NCBI GenBank assembly: GCA_024643705.1
Contig: JAHEML010000164.1
Coordinates: 1 to 7,405, forward strand
Reading direction: 5' to 3'
From: Caldilineaceae bacterium
GTDB lineage: Bacteria; Chloroflexota; Anaerolineae; Caldilineales; Caldilineaceae
DNA length: 7,405 nucleotides
Part shown: piece after piece, positions 1 to 5,437 of the stretch
Position numbering within the stretch: the first letter of the stretch is position 1
How the letters are laid out: each line of letters begins with the position of its first letter
The notes under the pieces: model-generated
Seen by the model: only the letters and a program-made list of their open reading frames with translations
What the model was told of the DNA's origin: nothing
Databases searched by the model: none
Program-made: the position numbers and the translations under genes

Positions 1-7
1 GCGCGAA

Positions 8-544
8 ATGGCAAACGAATTGCAGGAATACCTGCTCGGAGACGATGTCTACCGTACACTGGTCGTTTCCACATCCCAAGGCCAGGAGCGCATCCAGAGC
101 AGTTGCGGCGATCTATTGGCACGCTTGCACAAACTGAACGGCCAGAGCAAGCTTCTTTCTTCTGCCCAACAGGACGAACTCGTCTCGATACGTCGCCGCA
201 TCGATGCCACCACACGGTCGGCCCAGAATCGCTTTGACCGGCTGCTCGAACGGGAAGCCCGCGCCCGGCTCAATAGCCTGACCTGGTATCTGGACGATTG
301 TGAAGAGGACCCCCGCCATTGTCGGGTTCAATACCCCTTCGAAATCCGCAACCGACAGCGTATCGCAGAGATTGTCAAAACCCTGGGCGACGCTGTGCCA
401 GCCGACATTCAAGCCGAAACGGCCGCTATCGATCGACGCCTGCAGGATATGACAGCCAGTGCCGATTTCGTGTGGGACAAGCGGGTGAAGGATGTCTACC
501 CACGGGCAGAGTACTGGTATCTCTACGTCCTGCCGAATGGGTAA
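8..544 (+). CDS. Hypothetical protein, 178 aa, possibly the C-terminal part of a longer protein cut by the window edge
   Basis: I do not recognise a named family. The protein is hydrophilic, rich in Arg, Asp and Glu, and looks mainly helical, with a likely coiled-coil stretch at about residues 35-90 full of Leu, Arg, Gln and Glu. No signal peptide or membrane segment is visible, so it is probably cytoplasmic. The second half is richer in aromatic residues: a Trp-Tyr-Leu-Asp-Asp-Cys motif at 93-98, Cys105, a YPFEIRNRQRI motif at 109-119, FVW at 154-156 and a C-terminal YPRAEYWYLY at 164-173. Such a conserved-looking tail argues for a real gene. The Met at base 8 is the first in view, but the frame is open to the window edge and only seven bases precede it, with no visible ribosome binding site, so the true start may lie upstream. 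It converges on the rlmM-like gene, with a large inverted repeat between them. Its function is unknown. Confidence 0.65.
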   Translation: MANELQEYLLGDDVYRTLVVSTSQGQERIQSSCGDLLARLHKLNGQSKLLSSAQQDELVSIRRRIDATTRSAQNRFDRLLEREARARLNSLTWYLDDCEEDPRHCRVQYPFEIRNRQRIAEIVKTLGDAVPADIQAETAAIDRRLQDMTASADFVWDKRVKDVYPRAEYWYLYVLPNG

Positions 545-574
545 TCCCCAGCCCATTTGACGCAATGGATAGCA

Positions 575-634
575 AAACGTGATGCGTGAAACGTGAGTAG
601 GTTCAAAATCTCTCACGTTTCACGCATCACGTTT
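575..634. repeat. Perfect 23-bp inverted repeat between convergent genes, REP-like or bidirectional terminator
   Basis: Bases 575-597 and 612-634 are exact reverse complements (23 of 23) around a 14-base spacer (598-611). Each arm is itself built from three near-identical heptads, AACGTGA, TGCGTGA and AACGTGA (576-596). It lies 30 bases after the stop of the left gene and 54 bases after the stop of the gene converging from the right, so it could stop transcription in both directions. Neither side has a good U-tract: there are three T's on the + side and four on the - side. A REP-like or MITE-like dispersed palindrome is therefore equally likely. Confidence 0.85.
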
Positions 635-688
635 CCGTCCAGAAACCTCTGATCCCTCCCCCGATCTCTGCCCCCTCCCCCTCCTGGC

Positions 689-1798
689 TCACCCTTTCTT
701 CGCCAAAAAAAGTGTGATCTCGCTTCTGTTGTGGAACAGTTGCCGTGCGCCGAGAATTTCGTAGCGCTGGCGCAGAATAGACGTAGCATGGGTGATGATC
801 TTCTGCCGATCGCTCCCAGGCAGCTTGAAGGTCATCAACACCAGCCCGTGCCGGTACAATTGGCCCGCAAACGCCACCATCAGCCGGGCCGAATCTCGCG
901 CATCCATGCGCATGTCATTGACAATCAGGTCAAATTCGTCCGGTTCGTCGGCCAGATATTCTTCCGCCGTCATCCGCTTGTGTCGAATAGCCTTGTCATC
1001 GGCCAGGCGCGGGTCCAGCTCTGCCGGGTCCACCGCTGTGACAAATTGCTCCCGCTGGCGCAACACCCGTGTCCAGCCACCTGGGGCTGCGCCCAAGTCC
1101 AGGGCCACACCCCTGGGCGGGAGATCGATGCGGAAAACCTCTAATGCCTCCAACAATTTGAACTCAGCCCGGCTGATCTGCCCTTCTTCTCTGGCAAAGC
1201 GGCGCACACCCCCAGCCCAATCGGAGAGGTTGAGGTCGGTGGGCGAGAGTCCAACGAAGGCGAAGCGGGTGTTGCGCTCTGCGCCGTCCGTCGTCTGCCG
1301 CCTGTCGTCAGGACCAAAGGCAAAACGCGAGGCATCCTCCGCAGAGAGACGGGCGCAAACGACGGAAAGCACCTGCTCCGGGTTGCGCACATCCACCGCA
1401 GCGCCGGTGGCCTGTGTGAGCACACCAGAGAGGGCGATATTCACATCAAAAGGCTTGTAGGGCAGGTCACTGTCCAGAATGCGGCTCTGCACCGAGTAAG
1501 GCAGGTCGGGATCGAGCGCCGGGGCGAATTCGGTTTCGACCTGCGCGGCCAACCCAGCCACATCGTCCGCTGTCCCGGTCAGGCCAATTGCTGCATCCAC
1601 AGGGTAAAGATGGCGCACAAAAATTGGTGGTTGCTCCAGCCACTTTTCTGCAACCCCCCAAAATCCGTCGTCGCACTCGGCCAACCAGATACCGGGGGAC
1701 AGCTCGGCCACAGGCGCGCCATAAACACTGTCCCGCCGGAACTCGTCCAGGGCCAGGTCGTTGAAGTCGGGGTCGCAGGTGAGAATGAGTTGGGGCAT
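689..1798 (-). CDS. rlmM: RlmM-like SAM-dependent rRNA 2'-O-ribose methyltransferase (FtsJ/RrmJ fold)
   Basis: Predicted to transfer a methyl group from S-adenosylmethionine to a ribose 2'-OH of 23S rRNA; in E. coli RlmM the target is C2498. The 369 aa length is close to E. coli RlmM (366 aa). Residues 1 to about 185 form the N-terminal region, THUMP-like by position, and the FtsJ domain follows. The SAM loop DLGAAPGGW is at 234-242. The K-D-K-E catalytic tetrad of FtsJ-type enzymes is complete: K214 (in SRAEFKLLEA), D295 (in VNDM), K325 (in TFKLPG) and E360. The C-terminal block ARQLFHNRSEIT (351-362) matches the RlmM pattern ARQLYHDREEVT as I recall it. The start is the first Met; an in-frame TAA lies a few codons upstream. 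No Shine-Dalgarno motif precedes it, unlike the other three - strand genes. The enzyme class is secure, but the exact rRNA target in this organism is inferred. Confidence 0.87.
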   Translation of the reverse strand: MPQLILTCDPDFNDLALDEFRRDSVYGAPVAELSPGIWLAECDDGFWGVAEKWLEQPPIFVRHLYPVDAAIGLTGTADDVAGLAAQVETEFAPALDPDLPYSVQSRILDSDLPYKPFDVNIALSGVLTQATGAAVDVRNPEQVLSVVCARLSAEDASRFAFGPDDRRQTTDGAERNTRFAFVGLSPTDLNLSDWAGGVRRFAREEGQISRAEFKLLEALEVFRIDLPPRGVALDLGAAPGGWTRVLRQREQFVTAVDPAELDPRLADDKAIRHKRMTAEEYLADEPDEFDLIVNDMRMDARDSARLMVAFAGQLYRHGLVLMTFKLPGSDRQKIITHATSILRQRYEILGARQLFHNRSEITLFLAKKG

Positions 1799-1824
1799 AG
1801 GAGGTTAGGGGTTTGTGAGAAAGG

Positions 1825-1848
1825 GAGATTATGAGATTACGAGATTGG
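1825..1848. repeat. Tandem octamer repeat, three GAGATTAY-like units in the leader of the rlmM-like gene
   Basis: Three consecutive 8-base units read GAGATTAT, GAGATTAC and GAGATTGG on the + strand. They lie 27-50 bases upstream of the rlmM-like start codon, so they would be in its promoter or 5' leader. They have no coding role in any credible frame. Confidence 0.7.
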
Positions 1849-1895
1849 GTAATTCGTGTCTCTGCCTTAGCGAGGCACAATCGGTCGTAGTGATG

Positions 1896-1923
1896 AACGA
1901 CAAAGTTCACAGATTTTGTCGTT
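1896..1923. repeat. 9-bp perfect stem with 10-base loop in the lyase-rlmM gap
   Basis: AACGACAAA (1896-1904) is the exact reverse complement of TTTGTCGTT (1915-1923). In the direction of transcription it lies 56 bases after the lyase stop codon and about 100 bases before the rlmM-like start. No U-tract follows on the - strand, so I do not call it a terminator. Its distal arm touches the dispersed repeat at 1922-1968. Compared with the other copy of that repeat, the arm contains an extra seven bases that help create the stem. Confidence 0.6.
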
Positions 1924-1968
1924 ATCCGCGGCAATCCGTTCGATCCGCGTCATCCGCGTTCTATTCTC
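1909..1968 (-). repeat. Dispersed intergenic repeat, copy 1
   Basis: Bases 1922-1968 match 5391-5437 at 43 of 47 positions in the same orientation, and both copies are flanked by an ACAGAT element (1909-1914 and 5385-5390). Read on the - strand the repeat contains four CGGAT cores spaced 9, 9 and 10 bases apart. The first core lies about 20 bases after the stop codon of the lyase gene. From recall, repeats of this style (CGCGGATGA units) occur in intergenic regions of many Chloroflexota and other environmental bacteria. I cannot verify that here. Confidence 0.8.
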
Positions 1969-1978
1969 GGGCTAAAAA

Positions 1979-3382
1979 TTAGGGCCTGATGTGACCACGA
2001 ATCGTTGCGGCCATTTCTCTGGCGCGCTCTGGCGCATCGCCCACGTAGTCCGACGCGTCCAGCAAGCGCAGGCCAGCCTCCCGGTCTACTAGTTGACTGA
2101 CGCGAGGGTCGGCCAGCAAATTATCGGCCAGGGGATTGGGGTCACCCGCCTGCAATGCCTGCCACGCCACCAGGCTGTGCTCCCGGAGCACCTCATGGAG
2201 TTCCTGGCGATCACCACCCGCTTTCACCGCTTCCATCAACAGCCGTTCGGTGGCGGCAAAGACGCCATATTCCCGCAGGTTGCGCGCTGTCGGCCCCGGC
2301 CAAATGGACAAACCCTCGGCCAGTTTGCACGCCCGACCCAGTACTTCGTCGGTCAGCAAGAAGGCTTCGGGCAGAAAAAGCCGCCGGTTGGCCGAGTCGT
2401 CCAGGGTGCGTTCCAGCAGGCTCAGGGCGGCATTGTCCCAGGCCGTGCGGGGGAAGGCGGCCACCAGCCGGGTCAAGCTGTCGATATTCTCCGCGGCGAT
2501 AGGGTTGCGCTTGAAGGGCATGGCGCTGGAACCAACCTGCTTGGCCCCGAAGGGTTCGCTCCACTCGCCAAAAGGGGGCGACTGGAGAATGCGCAGATCG
2601 AAGGCGAACTTGTGCAGGCTGGCGCACAGACCGGCCAGGGCATTGACCACGAGCCAATCCTGTTTGCGGGGGTAGGTCTGGGTGGCGGCCAAAAATGGAC
2701 GGATACCCAACTTCTCCATCACAACGTCTTCCAGACGGCGGGCTGTCCAGCCGCTTTCGGCCAGCAATTGGGTGTAGCTGGCGCTGGTTCCCACCGCCCC
2801 CTTCAGCCCCTTGCCCCGAATTCCCTCTCGCACGCGGCCCAGTTCCACCCAATCCCCCAGCAAATCCTGGGCATATTGGGCCAGCCGGTAGCCAACGGTT
2901 GTCGGCTCGGCAGGTTGGATATGGGTGAAAGCCATGGCCGCGGTGTCGGCTTCGGCGTCGATGCGCTGGGCCAGCACACTCAACATCTTTGCCAACCCCG
3001 CCAAAACCAAATCCAGCCCGGCTTGCAGACGCAGGGCATCCACATTGTCCAGCACATCCATAGACGTTGCACCCAGATGGATGATCGGGCCACCCACCGG
3101 GCACTGTTCGGCGTAGGTGCGAATCTCGGCCATCAGGTCGTGACGAATCTCCCGCTCGATAGCTTCGGCACGTTCAATGTCGATGTCGTCCTGGTGGGCG
3201 CGCAGCTCGGCGGCCTGCTCGGCAGTGACGAGACCAGCCTGGCATTGGGCCTCCGCCAGGGCCACCCAGACACGGCGCAGCAGTCGGCGCTTATTGGCTT
3301 CGCTCCAGACACCCCGCATTTCTTCGCTGCCGTAGCGCCAGGTAAGGGGGGAAAGATAGGTTTCGTGGCTGAATTGTGTCAT
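1979..3382 (-). CDS. purB: Adenylosuccinate lyase, animal-type sequence family
   Basis: Catalyses two fumarate-releasing steps of purine synthesis: SAICAR to AICAR, and adenylosuccinate to AMP. It acts in the cytoplasm, normally as a homotetramer. From the chosen start the protein is 467 aa. Fumarase/aspartase superfamily blocks appear in order: RHD at 80-82; IHLGATSMDVLDN at 101-113; THIQPAEPTT at 153-162 with the conserved His154; and the signature loop GSSAMPFKRNP at 284-294 with the catalytic-loop serines 285-286. ERTLDDSANRR (324-334) and KAGGDRQELHE (387-397) resemble the human enzyme more than the B. subtilis PurB type, judging from recalled sequences. The frame is open up to base 3433, which would add 17 residues, but a GGAGA ribosome binding site at 3386-3390 and the family-like N-terminus MTQFSHETYLSPLTWRYG support a start at 3382. 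A candidate promoter lies upstream. The protein looks complete. Confidence 0.94.
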   Translation of the reverse strand: MTQFSHETYLSPLTWRYGSEEMRGVWSEANKRRLLRRVWVALAEAQCQAGLVTAEQAAELRAHQDDIDIERAEAIEREIRHDLMAEIRTYAEQCPVGGPIIHLGATSMDVLDNVDALRLQAGLDLVLAGLAKMLSVLAQRIDAEADTAAMAFTHIQPAEPTTVGYRLAQYAQDLLGDWVELGRVREGIRGKGLKGAVGTSASYTQLLAESGWTARRLEDVVMEKLGIRPFLAATQTYPRKQDWLVVNALAGLCASLHKFAFDLRILQSPPFGEWSEPFGAKQVGSSAMPFKRNPIAAENIDSLTRLVAAFPRTAWDNAALSLLERTLDDSANRRLFLPEAFLLTDEVLGRACKLAEGLSIWPGPTARNLREYGVFAATERLLMEAVKAGGDRQELHEVLREHSLVAWQALQAGDPNPLADNLLADPRVSQLVDREAGLRLLDASDYVGDAPERAREMAATIRGHIRP

Positions 3383-3385
3383 TGG

Positions 3386-3390
3386 TCTCC
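3386..3390 (-). promoter_or_regulatory. Ribosome binding site of the lyase gene
   Basis: GGAGA on the - strand, three bases before the ATG at 3382. The spacing is short but similar to that of both ABC genes (five and four bases). It decides the start against the longer reading from base 3433, whose extra 17 residues do not look like part of the family. Confidence 0.65.
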
Positions 3391-3436
3391 ACGACTCTCT
3401 GGTGGGTTTGATACTGCAACCGGCGCAATCCACCTG

Positions 3437-3445
3437 ATTGTACCA
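3437..3445 (-). promoter_or_regulatory. Candidate extended -10 promoter of the lyase gene
   Basis: On the - strand the sequence reads TGGTACAAT, an extended -10 element (TGn then TACAAT, one mismatch to TATAAT). Transcription would begin near base 3430, giving a leader of about 48 bases before the ATG at 3382. No good -35 hexamer stands at 17 bases spacing, which is tolerated for extended -10 promoters. If real, the lyase gene has its own promoter separate from the ABC genes. The prediction rests on motif similarity alone. Confidence 0.4.
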
Positions 3446-3521
3446 CAGGCCCGGCCCAGACGACCCTCAGAATCACCCAGCAGATAGACGCATCATGGGC
3501 AGAACGGCGCCAAACCAGCCA

Positions 3522-5306
3522 TCACGACACCGATCCCTGCCAGAGCGAGCGCATCTCATCGTTGCTTTCTAACAACTCGGCCAATGTGCCCTGCCCGTCC
3601 ACTTGTCCCTCTTTGAGGACGATGATGCGGTCGGCTCGCTGCAGCGCGGCCTGACGGTGGGAAACCACCAGGCAGGTGCGCTGCTCCTCGGCAAAGAGCC
3701 GCTCCCAGAGCAATTTCTCCGTCTCTACATCCAGGGCACTGGAAAGATCGTCGAAGACAAGCAGATCGCTTTCTCGCACAAACATGCGAGCCGCGGCCAC
3801 CCGCTGCACCTGGCCGCCAGACAGCTTGACCCCTCGTGGCCCGACCAGGGTTTCCACGCCATTTTCCAGGGTTGCCACATCCTCTTCCAGCACAGCAGCG
3901 CGCATGACCCTGTGTAGATCGCCCTCGCTCACGGGCAGCCCCATCAGCACATTCTCGCGCAACGTCTCGGAGTAGAGTCGGGGAACCTGGGGAGTGTAAG
4001 CAGCACGGGGTGGGGTGAAAAAGCGGGCACCATCGGCAACAAGTTCACCATTCCAGCGTACCTGCCCAGCTTGCGGAGGGAGCAGACCAAGCAGAGCGCG
4101 CAGCAGGGTCGTCTTACCCGATCCCACCCGCCCGGTGATCACCACGAAGTCACCGGGGTGCATGTGCAAGTCTACCCCTTCCACGCCTCGGCCCGACGAA
4201 GGATGCTGGTAGGTCAGCCCGGTTACGTCCAACCCGTGGAAAGGCTGATCGCCACTATTGACCGGCACGGCCAGCGGGAGAAGCTCGTCCCCCAAATAGA
4301 CAGGCCGGGGGGCCAACAGGGATTCCGTCATGGGTGCTTCGGTGAGCTGCTCCAGCCGCTGGATACGTACAGACTGCCCCTGGTAGTCACCGATAAAGGA
4401 ACCTATCATACGCACAAAGCTGATGATATACCAAATGTAGGTCATAAAGAGGGCAAAGTCGCCCACACTGAAGCTGCCGTTGCGAATGGCTCCGCCCGCC
4501 AGCAGAAGCAGCAGACCGACACCGATCAGGGCTGTCTGTTCGCTGGTTGTGCCGGTGATATTCCAGAGCAGAACCACCTTGACATGCGCCCGTCGCCGCT
4601 CTTCGTTGATGGCCCGAAAGTGTTTGATGGCATTTTCTTCGGCCCCGGCAATTTTCAACGCCTGGGCAGCACCAAATGCCTCGCCCAGAAAGCCGACAAC
4701 TTTGTCCCGCGCCCGCTCGCTCGCTTCCATCGACCGCAGAAAACGGGGCCACACGAATGTGTTCAGCCAGAGACCCAACAGGCCTGGCGCGACAGCCACC
4801 CCAGTCAACAGGGGGTCGATGCGGAGCATGATCACCAGGGCGATCACGGCGAAGATCAGGCGGCCAAGCATATCCGGCAGCCAGGTGGGAAAATCTTTGG
4901 GGTCGTCGATGTCGTCGTCAAAGCGGCTCACCGCTTCGCCCGTGGAGAGAGGCAAGGCTTGTGCACCGGGCCGTTTCAAAATCCACTCCATCAGGTTGAG
5001 CTGCATGAGCGCGCGCAGGGGTTCTTGGAAGAAGAAATCGCCCACCCGTGCGGCGAAGAAACTGACGACGATAGCCAGCCCGATGCCGGCGAGCAAGGCC
5101 AGCAGAGTCCACAGGCTTTGGGCGGCAGGAACGTCGCCGCTCAGTTGATCAAAAATACGTTTCTGGATCAAACCCTGGGCCACAGGCAGGACAAAATAGA
5201 CGATCTGGCCGACGGCATACAAGCTGAACGGCCAGGGGCGAAGACGGATCATCTCCCACACCATGCGGGGTGTGGAGGTGATTGGGGGGTTCAACGATTG
5301 TGTCAT
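3522..5306 (-). CDS. ABC exporter half-transporter (TMD-NBD), subunit with Walker B Asp-Asp
   Basis: A 594-aa membrane protein with an N-terminal type IV (ABCB-like) membrane domain and a C-terminal ATPase. Six hydrophobic segments lie at about 24-45, 65-86, 147-162, 165-185, 255-272 and 281-303. ATPase motifs: Tyr366 (possible A-loop), Walker A GRVGSGKT at 392-399, Q-loop Gln440, signature LSGGQ at 495-499, Walker B LLVFDD ending at 520, D-loop SSALD at 522-526 and H-loop His550. The residue after the Walker B Asp is Asp520, where a catalytic Glu is expected, so this subunit's own ATP site should be weak. The upstream gene's defects are complementary, which points to a heterodimer. The frame is open to base 5381, but GGAGA at 5312-5316 favours the start at 5306. 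It follows its likely partner after 129 bases. The substrate is unknown; drug or lipid export is the family norm. Confidence 0.92.
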   Translation of the reverse strand: MTQSLNPPITSTPRMVWEMIRLRPWPFSLYAVGQIVYFVLPVAQGLIQKRIFDQLSGDVPAAQSLWTLLALLAGIGLAIVVSFFAARVGDFFFQEPLRALMQLNLMEWILKRPGAQALPLSTGEAVSRFDDDIDDPKDFPTWLPDMLGRLIFAVIALVIMLRIDPLLTGVAVAPGLLGLWLNTFVWPRFLRSMEASERARDKVVGFLGEAFGAAQALKIAGAEENAIKHFRAINEERRRAHVKVVLLWNITGTTSEQTALIGVGLLLLLAGGAIRNGSFSVGDFALFMTYIWYIISFVRMIGSFIGDYQGQSVRIQRLEQLTEAPMTESLLAPRPVYLGDELLPLAVPVNSGDQPFHGLDVTGLTYQHPSSGRGVEGVDLHMHPGDFVVITGRVGSGKTTLLRALLGLLPPQAGQVRWNGELVADGARFFTPPRAAYTPQVPRLYSETLRENVLMGLPVSEGDLHRVMRAAVLEEDVATLENGVETLVGPRGVKLSGGQVQRVAAARMFVRESDLLVFDDLSSALDVETEKLLWERLFAEEQRTCLVVSHRQAALQRADRIIVLKEGQVDGQGTLAELLESNDEMRSLWQGSVS

Positions 5307-5311
5307 TGGAT

Positions 5312-5316
5312 TCTCC
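5312..5316 (-). promoter_or_regulatory. Ribosome binding site of the second ABC gene
   Basis: GGAGA on the - strand, five bases before the ATG at 5306. It supports MTQSLNPP as the N-terminus over an in-frame Met 75 bases upstream, whose extra residues look like read-through of intergenic sequence. Confidence 0.65.
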
Positions 5317-5384
5317 GAGTAAGTATTCAGGCCAGCACCGGTTGAGTTGAGCAGCTTAAGAAAGCGGGAGTTGATTCCCACTGT

Positions 5385-5437
5385 ACAGATTTATCCGCGG
5401 CAATCAGCTCGATCTGCGTCATCCGCGTTCTATTTTC
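5385..5437 (-). repeat. Dispersed intergenic repeat, copy 2, between the two ABC genes
   Basis: The 47 bases 5391-5437 match 1922-1968 with four substitutions, in the same orientation, and are flanked by the same ACAGAT element. On the - strand the outer CGGAT cores are intact, the middle two have drifted to CAGAT and CTGAT, and the 9, 9, 10 spacing is kept. The repeat begins within the stop codon of the upstream ABC gene (5436-5438) and fills the first part of the gap. Unlike copy 1 it lacks the seven-base CGACAAA insertion next to ACAGAT. Confidence 0.8.

Noticed and set aside
113..616. 167-codon open frame on the - strand overlapping the left-edge gene and the palindrome
   Set aside because: It begins inside the inverted repeat and its translation lacks any structured pattern, while the + strand frame has a conserved-looking aromatic tail.
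575..634. Firm call of a rho-independent terminator
   Set aside because: The stem is strong but followed by only three or four T's on either side, so termination is possible but not shown.
792..1460. 222-codon open frame on the + strand
   Set aside because: Antisense to the rlmM-like gene; Ser/Arg-rich shadow translation typical of GC-rich antisense frames.
3383..3433. Longer lyase N-terminus starting at base 3433
   Set aside because: The extra 17 residues overlap the leader behind the candidate promoter and do not look like part of the family; the GGAGA at 3386-3390 serves the inner ATG.
2093..3487. 464-codon open frame on the + strand
   Set aside because: It is fully antisense to the well-supported lyase gene, has low-complexity Gln/Gly/His-rich translation and no family motifs. 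It is a shadow of GC-rich codon use.
3383..3521. Terminator or repeat between the second ABC gene and the lyase gene
   Set aside because: Apart from the candidate -10 element and ribosome binding site I see no stem with a U-tract and no copy of the other intergenic repeats.
4071..5345. 424-codon open frame on the + strand
   Set aside because: Antisense to the ABC gene whose motifs are all present in the other strand. The translation is rich in His, Gln and Gly without recognisable domains.
5307..5381. Longer second-ABC N-terminus starting at base 5381
   Set aside because: The GGAGA at 5312-5316 serves the inner ATG, and the extra residues have no counterpart in ABC half-transporters.
5381..5388. 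8-bp palindrome CTGTACAG as an operator upstream of the second ABC gene
   Set aside because: Too short and common to support a regulator site, and it partly coincides with the edge of the dispersed repeat.
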